From Saccharopolyspora elongata (lineage in GTDB: Bacteria > Actinomycetota > Actinomycetes > Mycobacteriales > Pseudonocardiaceae): a DNA stretch of 33,476 bases. The stretch covers positions 1 to 33,476 of the forward strand of contig NZ_SMKW01000095.1 of assembly GCF_004348985.1 (NCBI RefSeq). The letters are read 5' to 3'. Within the stretch, counting starts at the first letter, position 1. Every line of letters starts with the position of its first letter. Positions 26,449-33,354 of this stretch are shown one piece after another. A program made the position numbers and the translations under genes. The notes beneath the pieces were generated by a model. It saw nothing but the letters and a program-made list of their open reading frames with translations, had not been told where the DNA came from and ran no database searches.

Positions 26449-26465
26449 TGTCTCAAACTGAGACA
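26449..26465. promoter_or_regulatory. Perfect palindromic operator candidate TGTCTCA-N3-TGAGACA
   Basis: TGTCTCAAACTGAGACA has 7-bp perfect arms around a 3-base spacer. It lies 84 bases before the amidohydrolase start and 80 bases before the regulator start, in the middle of the divergent gap. The arm length and spacing suit a Fis-type dimeric HTH such as that of the adjacent activator. Binding is inferred. Confidence 0.65.
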
Positions 26466-26548
26466 CGTGGAGGCTCCCCGGCCCCTGCCGTCGTGTCTAG
26501 CGTTCCGACCCAACGTGCCACAGCAGCCACGTAGGGGAGGGTGCAGAC

Positions 26549-27547
26549 ATGTACCGCAAGGACGGCGAGAATTACTTCATCGTCGACGCGCACATCGCGC
26601 TTTGGGACGCGCGTCCCGAAAACCAGCTCAACATCCACGGCAAGCAGTTCATCGACTGCTTTTACGACTACCACCGCAACCTGAGCCCGGAGTCGGAGCT
26701 GTGGTCGTACGAGGAGTACCTCTACTACGGCGGTGAGCGCCTGATGCGCGACCTGTTCACCGACGGGTACGTCGACCACGCCATCTTCCAGCCAGCCCAC
26801 CTCGGCGCCTTCTACCGCACCGGCTTCGGGCAGACCGAGGAAGCGTTCGCGCTCGCCCAGCAGCACCCGGACAAGCTGACCTACAACCACTGCTGGGACC
26901 CGCGCTTCGAACAGGCCGGGCTCGATCAGCTCCGGCGCGACGCCGAGCGGTTCTCGCTCAAGGGCGTCAAGCTCTACACCGCGGAGTGGCACGGCGACTC
27001 CCGCGGCTACAAGCTGGACGACCCGTGGACCTACCGATACCTGGAAGCCTGCCAGGAACTGGAAATCCGCAACATCCATATCCACAAGGGACCGACGATC
27101 CGGCCGCTGGACCGGGACGCCTTCGACGTCGCCGACGTCGACAAGGCCGCCACGGATTTCCCGGAGCTGAACTTCGTCGTCGAGCACTGCGGTCTTCCGA
27201 GGTTGGAGGACTTCTGCTGGATCGCGACGCAGGAACCGAACGTGCACGCCGGGCTGGCCGTGGCGATGCCGTTCATCCACACCCGGCCGCGGTACTTCGC
27301 GCAGATCATCGGCGAGCTCCTGTACTGGCTCGACGAGGACCGGATCCAGTTCTCCAGCGACTACGCGCTGTGGACGCCGAAGTGGTTGGTGGAGCGGTTC
27401 GTGGAGTTCCAGATCCCCGAGGACATGGTCGAGTACGCGCCGATCACCGTGTCGCAGAAGAAGAAGATCCTGGGGCTCAACGCGGCGGCCATGTACGGCA
27501 TCGAGGTCCCGGAAGGCCTCGGCCTGGCAGAGCAGGCGGTGGCCTGA
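26549..27547 (+). CDS. Amidohydrolase of the propane/acetone monooxygenase accessory type
   Basis: A 332-aa TIM-barrel amidohydrolase-2 protein; GGGGAGGG precedes ATG 26549. The opening MYRKDGENYFIVDAHIALWD, the FIDCFYDYHRNLSPESELW block, GVKLYTAEWHGDSRGYKLDD, IRNIHIHKGPTIRPLDRDAF, FVVEHCGLPRLEDFCWIATQ and ALWTPKWLVERFVEFQIPED match the proteins encoded beside di-iron propane/phenol monooxygenases (Prm/Mim) in actinobacteria. Their exact role is not settled; a part in maturation or in handling the product has been supposed. The usual N-terminal HxH metal motif reads HIA here, so the second His is missing, while later His residues and the SSD Asp are kept. First gene of a three-gene operon whose neighbours are the usual partners, but no monooxygenase genes are present. 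Confidence 0.88.
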   Translation: MYRKDGENYFIVDAHIALWDARPENQLNIHGKQFIDCFYDYHRNLSPESELWSYEEYLYYGGERLMRDLFTDGYVDHAIFQPAHLGAFYRTGFGQTEEAFALAQQHPDKLTYNHCWDPRFEQAGLDQLRRDAERFSLKGVKLYTAEWHGDSRGYKLDDPWTYRYLEACQELEIRNIHIHKGPTIRPLDRDAFDVADVDKAATDFPELNFVVEHCGLPRLEDFCWIATQEPNVHAGLAVAMPFIHTRPRYFAQIIGELLYWLDEDRIQFSSDYALWTPKWLVERFVEFQIPEDMVEYAPITVSQKKKILGLNAAAMYGIEVPEGLGLAEQAVA

Positions 27548-27548
27548 G

Positions 27549-28304
27549 ATGCACCCGGTACTGCTGGAGCGGGCGGCGCGGGCGGCGCTGGACACGGTTA
27601 TGGACCCGGAGCTGGACGAACCGATCACCGACCTCGGTTTCGTGCGGTCGCTGGGGGCGACGGCAGACGGGGTGGTCACCGCGCACCTGCGGCTGCCGAC
27701 GTCGTTCTGCGCACCGAACTTCGCCTACCTGATGGCATCCGACGCCAAGGACGTGCTCCGGGCGCTGCCGGGTGTCACCGACGTGGTGGTGGTGCTCGAC
27801 GAACACCACGACTCGGAGCTGATCAACCGCGGTCTCGCCGCGGACGCGGGATATCGCGGCACGTTCCCGCATGAGGCGAAGGACGACCTCGAGCAGCTGC
27901 GCCTGACGTTTCGCCGCAAGGCGCACGCCGCGGCGATGGAGCGCTCGCTGGGCCTGCTGCTCAAGGTGGATCCCGAGCTCACCGAGGAGGACCTGCACGA
28001 CGTCACGATCGCTGATCTACTCCCCGACGCGCCCACGACGAGGTCGTTGCTGCAACGGCGGGAAGCGCTCGGCCTGAGCATCGCTGCGTCGGCTCCCGTG
28101 CTTGTGAATGACCACGGGCACCCCTGCTCGCGCGCGGAAGTTCCGCTGCGCCTGCGCTTCGCCCGCGCGATCCGGATCTCGATCGAGGGCAACGCGCACT
28201 TCTGCCGCGGCCTGCTGCGCACCCGCTACCCGGAGTCGGCCGCCGACCAGGCTCCCCACGCACACGCGGCGGAGCACCTGCAGCTGAAGGAGAACGGATC
28301 ATGA
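27549..28304 (+). CDS. DUF59/MIP18-type Fe-S (metal-sulfur cluster) protein of the Prm/Mim accessory set
   Basis: A 251-aa cytoplasmic protein starting one base after the amidohydrolase stop. Residues 5-90 form a DUF59 domain (AALDTVMDPELDEPITDLGF, then RLPTSFCAPNFAYLMASDAK with the conserved Cys near 54). The remaining 160 residues are specific to this cluster type, with Cys in GHPCSRAEV and AHFCRGLL near the end. DUF59 proteins help deliver Fe-S clusters or metal. Next to di-iron monooxygenases it is assumed to help build the metal centre. Here no monooxygenase is adjacent, so the client is unclear. Its end overlaps the dehydrogenase start by four bases (ATGA). Confidence 0.85.
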   Translation: MHPVLLERAARAALDTVMDPELDEPITDLGFVRSLGATADGVVTAHLRLPTSFCAPNFAYLMASDAKDVLRALPGVTDVVVVLDEHHDSELINRGLAADAGYRGTFPHEAKDDLEQLRLTFRRKAHAAAMERSLGLLLKVDPELTEEDLHDVTIADLLPDAPTTRSLLQRREALGLSIAASAPVLVNDHGHPCSRAEVPLRLRFARAIRISIEGNAHFCRGLLRTRYPESAADQAPHAHAAEHLQLKENGS

Positions 28305-29326
28305 AGGCAGTCCAGGTCGTCGGCTACGACCAGCCGCTCCGCCTGACCGAAGTCCCTACCCCCGAGGTCACCGGCCCCTACGACGTGATCGTCCGGATCG
28401 GTGGCGCCGGTGTGTGCCGGACCGACCTCCACATCCTCGAAGGCCAGTGGGCCGAGAAGACCGGCGTCGCGCTGCCCTACACGATCGGGCACGAGAACGC
28501 GGGGTGGGTGCACGCGATCGGCAGCGCCGTCACCAATGTCACCGAAGGCGACAAGGTGATCGTGCACCCCCTGATCACCTGCGGTCTCTGCCGCGCGTGC
28601 CGGTTCGGCGACGATGTGCACTGCGAGCAGTCGCTGTTCCCCGGCATCGACACCGCCGGCGGATACGCCGAGTACCTCAAGACCTCGGCTCGCAGCGTCG
28701 TGCGCATCGACGACTCCCTCGAACCCGCCGACGTCGCGGCGCTGGCCGACGCGGGCCTGACCGCCTACCACGCCGCCGCGAAGGCCGCCAGAACCCTGCG
28801 GCCTGGAGACCGCTGCGTGGTGATCGGCGCGGGCGGGCTCGGGCACATCGGGATCCAGGTGCTGAAAGCCCTGACCCCGGCAGAACTCGTCGTCGTGGAC
28901 CGCAACCCGGACGCGGTGAAGCTTGCCGTGTCCATCGGAGCCGACCACAGCGTCGTCGCTGACGGCGACCACGTCCAGCAGGTGCTCGACCTGACCGGCG
29001 GGCACGGCGCGGAAGCCGTCATCGACTTCGTCGGCGAAGGCGGCGCCACCCGCGACGGCGTCCGCATGCTCCGCCGCGCCGGCGACTACCACGTGGTCGG
29101 CTACGGCGAGAACATCGACGTCCCGACCATCGACATCATCTCGGCCGAGATCAACTTCATCGGCAACCTCGTCGGCTCCTACAACGACCTGTGCGAACTG
29201 ATGGTCCTCGCCGCGCAGGGCCGTGTCCGGCTGCACACCAGCAAGTACCCGCTCGACCGCTTCCAAGACGCCCTCGACGATCTCGACGCCGGCCGCATCC
29301 GCGGCCGCGCCATCCTCACGCCCTGA
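28301..29326 (+). CDS. Zinc-dependent NAD(P)-linked alcohol dehydrogenase
   Basis: A 341-aa medium-chain dehydrogenase oxidising an alcohol, probably secondary, to a ketone or aldehyde. Catalytic zinc ligands are in GVCRTDLHILEGQW (Cys, about 38) and TIGHENAGWVH (His-Glu, about 63-64). The structural zinc site CGLCRACRFGDDVHC carries all four cysteines (about 91-105), and the Rossmann motif GAGGLGHIG is near 175. Length and motifs match the Adh proteins of propane-oxidation clusters, which turn 2-propanol into acetone. It overlaps the DUF59 gene and closes the three-gene operon. Substrate preference is inferred from context. Confidence 0.92.
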   Translation: MKAVQVVGYDQPLRLTEVPTPEVTGPYDVIVRIGGAGVCRTDLHILEGQWAEKTGVALPYTIGHENAGWVHAIGSAVTNVTEGDKVIVHPLITCGLCRACRFGDDVHCEQSLFPGIDTAGGYAEYLKTSARSVVRIDDSLEPADVAALADAGLTAYHAAAKAARTLRPGDRCVVIGAGGLGHIGIQVLKALTPAELVVVDRNPDAVKLAVSIGADHSVVADGDHVQQVLDLTGGHGAEAVIDFVGEGGATRDGVRMLRRAGDYHVVGYGENIDVPTIDIISAEINFIGNLVGSYNDLCELMVLAAQGRVRLHTSKYPLDRFQDALDDLDAGRIRGRAILTP

Positions 29327-29369
29327 CCCAGCAGAAACGACAGGAAAGCCGCACGCACCGGGAGCCGCA

Positions 29370-30512
29370 ATGGAACGCATGCGAACAATGATCAGCCCAG
29401 GCCGTTATGTGCAGGGCAAAGGCGCTCTCCACCGCGTCGGGGACTACCTCGAGCAGCTTGGCTCGTCACCACTTTTCGTGGCGGATGACCTGGTTTGGGG
29501 ATTCGTCGGGCACGACATCGAATCATCGCTTCGGAAAGCGGGCCTGCCGCTGGTGCGCGAGAAGTTCAATGGCATTCCCAGCGCTCTTGAGGTGGACCGT
29601 CTCGTCGATGTCATCAAGCAGACCGGCGCTGACGTCGCCGTGGCGGTAGGCGGTGGGAGCACCATTGACGCGGTCAAGGCCGCAGGCTTCCTGGCAGGTG
29701 TTCGCTGGGCCAACTGTCCGACGGTCGCGTCGACGGATGCACCCTGCAGCGCGCTGTCAGTAATTTACACCGAGAACGGCGAGTTCGAGGAGTACCGGTT
29801 CTTCCCCCGCAACCCGGACCTCGTGTTGATCGACTCGCAGGTGGTCGCGAACGCACCCGCGTCCTTCCTGGTCGCCGGGGTGGGTGATGCCTTGGCCACC
29901 TGGCTCGAAGCCCGGGCGACCGCGCAATCCGGCTCGAAGACGATGGCCGGCGGTCTGCCCACCGTCACCGGCACCGCATTGGCGAAGTTGAGCTGGGATG
30001 TTCTCTGGGAAAACGCGCTTCCCGCCATCGACGCTGTCATGGACAACCAGGTGACGCCAGCGGTCGAAAAGGTGATTGAGGCGAACACACTTCTTTCCGG
30101 GCTTGGCTTCGAGTCGGGAGGTCTTGCCGCGGCCCACGCGATCCACAATGGCCTCACGGCGGTCGGTGCGACGCACGGACTCGCCCACGGTCAGAAGGTG
30201 AACATCGGGTCGTTGACCCAGTTGGTTCTCGAGGGCGCCCGGACCAGTGACATCCGTGACTTTATTGAGTTCACAACGCAAGTCGGGCTGCCGACGACAC
30301 TCATCGAGGTCGGCCTCAAGTCTGATGACACGGAGTCGCTGCGCACCGTCGCAGCAGCGTCGACGGTGGAAGGCGAGACCATCCACTCGATGCCCTTCGA
30401 CGTGACCAGCGACGATGTCGCCAGTGCACTGGCATCCCTCGACCGGTTCTCCGTGCAGGTCCGCGAAGCCGCGAAGTTGCCAAGCCCAGTGCCCTACACG
30501 ACATGCCACTGA
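29370..30512 (+). CDS. gldA: Iron-containing (GldA-like) glycerol/polyol dehydrogenase
   Basis: A 380-aa family III metal-dependent dehydrogenase. ATG 29370 follows GGGAG by 5 bases; ATGs at 29379 and 29388 are also possible and would remove three to six residues. The typical opening MISPGRYVQGKGALHRVGDY, the NAD motif VAVGGGSTIDAVKA near 97, TDAPCSALSVIY near 125, and the three metal ligands in GVGDALATWLEA (Asp, about 171), GGLAAAHAIHNG (His, about 255) and THGLAHGQKV (His, about 271) are present. GldA oxidises glycerol to dihydroxyacetone; related enzymes act on other vicinal diols. It is 43 bases after the alcohol dehydrogenase, so it may belong to the same transcript, and it is followed by an acetoin-reductase-like gene. 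No dihydroxyacetone kinase gene is nearby. Confidence 0.9.
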   Translation: MERMRTMISPGRYVQGKGALHRVGDYLEQLGSSPLFVADDLVWGFVGHDIESSLRKAGLPLVREKFNGIPSALEVDRLVDVIKQTGADVAVAVGGGSTIDAVKAAGFLAGVRWANCPTVASTDAPCSALSVIYTENGEFEEYRFFPRNPDLVLIDSQVVANAPASFLVAGVGDALATWLEARATAQSGSKTMAGGLPTVTGTALAKLSWDVLWENALPAIDAVMDNQVTPAVEKVIEANTLLSGLGFESGGLAAAHAIHNGLTAVGATHGLAHGQKVNIGSLTQLVLEGARTSDIRDFIEFTTQVGLPTTLIEVGLKSDDTESLRTVAAASTVEGETIHSMPFDVTSDDVASALASLDRFSVQVREAAKLPSPVPYTTCH

Positions 30513-30586
30513 CTGGCCCTGGCTCGGCGAGGTGGCCGTGCCCAGGAGTCCTGACCTCGCAATTCCACTACAGGTTGGAGAAAGCA

Positions 30587-31381
30587 ATGTCCGAACAAGG
30601 TAAATCGCCGCGCGTCGCACTGGTCACGGGTGCCGCGCGAGGCATCGGCAAGGGCATCGCGCTGCGCCTGGCCGCTGACGGCCTGGACGTCGCGGTCAAC
30701 GACATCGAGGCCAACACCGACCAGCTCAAGGGGGTCGCCGACGAGATCGCGGCGACGGGCCGGCGGGCAACGACGGTCGTGGCTGACGTGTCCGACCCGG
30801 ACGCGGTGCAGTCCATGGTGGAGCAGGTGGCCGCTGAGCTCGGGCAGCTCAACGTCATGGTCGCCAACGCCGGGATCGCCAACGTCAAGCCACTGCTGGA
30901 AAGCACGCCCGAGGAGTTCGACCACCTGATGTCGATCAACCTCCGCGGCGTGTACCTCTGCTACACCGCGGCGGCCAAGCAGATGATCAAGCAAGGAGAT
31001 GGCGGAAAGATCATCGGAGCGGCCTCGATCGTGGCCTACCGGCCGTTCCCGCTGCTCGGCCCGTACTCGGCCTCCAAGTGGGCGGTACGCGGGCTGACCC
31101 AGGCCGCCGCGATGGAGTGGGCGCAGCACGGTATCACCGTGAACGCCTACTGCCCCGGGATCGTGGGTACCGCGATGTGGGACTACATCGACGAGAAGCT
31201 TGCGGAGAACGAGGGCCTCCGCAAGGGCGCGGCCATCGAGAAGTACTCCGAGCTGATCCACCTTGGCCGGGTCTCGGTGCCGGAGGACGTCGCGAGCTTC
31301 GTGTCCTACCTGGCCTCACCGGACTCCGACTACATGACCGGCCAGTCGGTGATGATCGACGGCGGCATTCAGTTCTCCTGA
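30587..31381 (+). CDS. Short-chain dehydrogenase, acetoin(diacetyl)/2,3-butanediol dehydrogenase-like
   Basis: A 264-aa classical SDR; GGAG lies 6 bases before ATG 30587. The cofactor motif VTGAARGIGKGIALRLAADG is at residues 13-32, NAGIAN near 92, the catalytic Ser in IIGAASIVAY near 143 and YSASKWAVRGLTQAAAMEW (Tyr/Lys, about 157-161). The block GITVNAYCPGIVGTAMWDYI and the end SYLASPDSDYMTGQSVMIDG are strongly like acetoin reductases (BudC). It probably interconverts acetoin or a related hydroxyketone with a diol. It is the second gene after the MimR/AcoR-regulated operon and ends just before a very strong terminator. Confidence 0.88.
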   Translation: MSEQGKSPRVALVTGAARGIGKGIALRLAADGLDVAVNDIEANTDQLKGVADEIAATGRRATTVVADVSDPDAVQSMVEQVAAELGQLNVMVANAGIANVKPLLESTPEEFDHLMSINLRGVYLCYTAAAKQMIKQGDGGKIIGAASIVAYRPFPLLGPYSASKWAVRGLTQAAAMEWAQHGITVNAYCPGIVGTAMWDYIDEKLAENEGLRKGAAIEKYSELIHLGRVSVPEDVASFVSYLASPDSDYMTGQSVMIDGGIQFS

Positions 31382-31389
31382 TCGCTGGC

Positions 31390-31434
31390 GGGTGCGGGCT
31401 TGTCGGCGAAAAGACCGCCGACAAGCCCGCACCC
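31390..31434. terminator. Very strong hairpin terminator (19-bp perfect stem)
   Basis: GGGTGCGGGCTTGTCGGCG at 31390-31408 pairs perfectly with 31416-31434 around a 7-base loop AAAAGAC, only 8 bases after the SDR stop codon. It should end the transcript that starts at the amidohydrolase or GldA gene. No T-tract follows. Confidence 0.88.
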
Positions 31435-31850
31435 AGGGCGGCCGGATTCCCCGGTCGGCGAAGCCGGTCGTTCAATCGCCTCCATCGTCGCCGTTGTTGC
31501 TGTCCCACGATCCGCGCCGGTTCTTCTTCGGCTGCACTGCCATGAGCACTGCGGCCCCGGCCATCGCCAACAAACCCAGTCCCAAGTATGAGGTCCAGCG
31601 AGCTCAGATCGCCTGGATGTGGCTTTCCACTCCGGGGAGCTGAAGCGCTTATCCGAAGTGGGCGTCAAGGGTGCGGCTGCAACGACTGCCGCTGAAGTGC
31701 CGGGAGGTCGCCAGCCCGCGGAGGTCGACGGGCCAGGTCTCGACCACTTCGTCGTCACCTTCGAAGGACGTACTCTCCCAACCAACGATCAGTTACCCCA
31801 CGCCCCACGCACGCATCGCAGCTGCACCGTTTCCCCTGACAGTCCCAGTT

Positions 31851-31990
31851 CTACACGGTCATGGCGCTGGCGCCCACTGAGTCCACGAGATCGTCGATCC
31901 GCAGGGTGCCCTCGGCATGAGCAGCTCGGTGATCCTGCGCCGTCGATCCTGTTGCTTCCCGGACGGGCGTCGACCGGATGTTGCGGACAC
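31851..31990 (-). pseudogene. N-terminal HTH remnant of a DeoR-family regulator, frameshifted
   Basis: A GTG at 31990 preceded by GGGAG starts a frame reading VSATSGRRPSGKQQDRRRRI and TELLMP. Dropping one frame position near 31919, it continues EGTLRIDDLVDSVGASAMTV and then meets TAG (31851-31853). The pattern Rxx-I-ELL-x-EGTLRIDDLVDSVGASAMTV is the DeoR/GlpR helix-turn-helix. The rest of the roughly 250-aa regulator is missing. DeoR proteins often control glycerol and sugar genes, and it points away from the aquaglyceroporin gene, so it may once have been its repressor. Confidence 0.6.
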
Positions 31991-32168
31991 CGTCGCTCCC
32001 TTCACACCTTGGTCCTCCACCGGCAGGCGCCCGTCCTCCTCGCCCCTGCGGTGCGCACTCCTCGACGTCCGGAACCGCGCCGACGTCATCATCATTCGAA
32101 AGCTATTGCAATGTTGGCTTTCTGACGCCGCCCCGCGACAGGTGTCAGGGGCCACTACTCCAGCGAAG

Positions 32169-32233
32169 GGGCATGGCGCCGGCGTAGTGCCGATCACGCG
32201 TCGAAACAACCGACTCGAATCGGCGCCATGCCC
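32169..32233. repeat. 13-bp perfect inverted repeat upstream of the aquaglyceroporin gene
   Basis: GGGCATGGCGCCG at 32169-32181 is repeated inverted at 32221-32233, with a 39-base spacer. It starts about 240 bases before the ATG of the channel gene. It could be a long hairpin, a paired operator or the ends of a very small insertion. No function is proven. Confidence 0.5.
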
Positions 32234-32405
32234 TGCCAACGGGAGATTCGTTGGATTAGGTGGCACAGGCCAACGCGCTGCGTTCGGCTGGCGGCACTCG
32301 TGGACACGTGTTGCCCTGCGCCAGTACCGGACCCGGCTCACTCCATTTCGGACAGTCATCGGTGTACCGCTGCGCCAATGCCGGCATGACGAGAGGAACG
32401 GCACC

Positions 32406-33149
32406 ATGAGTCTTGGTGAGATCTTCCTGTGGGAGTTGCTGGGAACGGCGACGCTCACCCTGCTGGGTTGCGGGGTGAGCGCGAACGTGATCTTGCGAAA
32501 ATCCTTGGGACACAACGGCGGCTGGCTGTTGGTGAACATCGGCTGGGGTCTCGCGGTCTTCGCCGGCGCCAGCATCGCGTCCCCGAGCGGCGCTCACCTC
32601 AACCCGGCCGTGACGCTGGGTCTGGCGGTGAACGGTCAGGTCCCGTGGTCACAGGTGCCGGTCTGCATCGTCGGGCAGTTCGCCGGCGGCACGCTCGGTG
32701 CACTGCTGTGCTGGGCTGCCTACAAGCTGCAGTTCGACACCCACGACGACCCGGCCAACACCCGCGGGATCTTCTGCACCGGACCGACCGTGCTGAATGC
32801 GCCGTGGAACCTCGTCACCGAGATCATCGGCACCTTCGTGCTGGTCTTGTGGATCATCCTCAGCCCCGGTGCCGAAGCGGGCCCGGACGGCGTGCCGCAG
32901 TTCGGCAACTCCGCGCTGGGCTACGCCGCGGTCGCCTTCCTCGTGATCGGCATCGGCAACTCGCTCGGCGGCCCCACCGGGTACGCCATCAACCCGGCGC
33001 GCGACCTCGGGCCTCGCATCGCCTACGCGATCCTGCCCATCTACGGCAAGGGATCGGCCGAGTGGGGATACTCCTGGGTCCCGATCGTCGGACCGGTCAT
33101 TGGCGGGATGCTGGCCGGTGGACTGGCGCTGGTCCTGCCCGTCAGCTGA
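32406..33149 (+). CDS. Aquaglyceroporin (MIP family, GlpF-like glycerol facilitator)
   Basis: A 247-aa membrane channel with six transmembrane segments. GAGGAA lies 7 bases before ATG 32406; longer in-frame extensions lack coding character. Both pore half-helices are present: AHLNPAVTLGLAV (about residues 64-76) and GPTGYAINPARDLGPR (about 190-205). The Asp directly after the second NPAR is the mark of glycerol-conducting members rather than pure water channels. It should let glycerol or similar polyols in, which fits the GldA-like enzyme encoded 2 kb upstream. No glycerol kinase gene follows, so uptake may serve the oxidative route or another locus. Confidence 0.93.
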   Translation: MSLGEIFLWELLGTATLTLLGCGVSANVILRKSLGHNGGWLLVNIGWGLAVFAGASIASPSGAHLNPAVTLGLAVNGQVPWSQVPVCIVGQFAGGTLGALLCWAAYKLQFDTHDDPANTRGIFCTGPTVLNAPWNLVTEIIGTFVLVLWIILSPGAEAGPDGVPQFGNSALGYAAVAFLVIGIGNSLGGPTGYAINPARDLGPRIAYAILPIYGKGSAEWGYSWVPIVGPVIGGMLAGGLALVLPVS

Positions 33150-33186
33150 CGCCAGGGGTCGAAGGAGCGAAATCGAGGTGCGGTAG

Positions 33187-33354
33187 AGCGAGAATGGTGT
33201 CCACACCCAAGGGGGAAGCCCATCGGGGGCAGACGACGTAGCGGATAAGGATGCCGAGCTGGCCCGGTTGCGTAAGCGGGTCGCGGAGTTGGAGACCGAG
33301 AAAGAGATCTTGCGTAAAGCAGCCGCCTATTTCGCGCAGGAGACGGGTGGATGA
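33187..33354 (+). pseudogene. C-terminal part of an IS3-type OrfA
   Basis: The frame opens after TAG 33184-33186 and from about 33244 reads DKDAELARLRKRVAELETEK, EILRKAAAYFAQETGG, then TGA 33352-33354. This is the leucine-zipper coiled coil that ends IS3-family OrfA proteins. The helix-turn-helix N-terminus expected before it is not found, so OrfA appears truncated or fused at about 33240. Its stop overlaps the OrfB ATG. Confidence 0.7.

Larger units (their letters stand above)
31435..32405. other. 970-base region without an intact gene
   Basis: The region separates the SDR terminator from the aquaglyceroporin gene. Open frames across it, up to 238 codons, show no ribosome site, no known motif and poor codon bias. 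It contains the broken DeoR remnant at 31851-31990, a 44-codon minus-strand frame (31472-31603) with one membrane-like helix and a lysine/arginine-asparagine-aspartate tail but no start, and a 13-bp inverted repeat at 32169-32233. The last 170 bases should carry the promoter of the aquaglyceroporin gene. Confidence 0.5.

Noticed and set aside
31472..31603. Small membrane protein on the minus strand (one hydrophobic helix and a charged tail)
   Set aside because: The frame looks protein-like but is closed by TGA at its upstream end and has no start or ribosome site; could be a remnant, not claimed as a gene.
31917..32405. N-terminal extension of the aquaglyceroporin frame
   Set aside because: The open frame extends 163 codons upstream, but this part lacks coding character and a clear ribosome site stands before ATG 32406.
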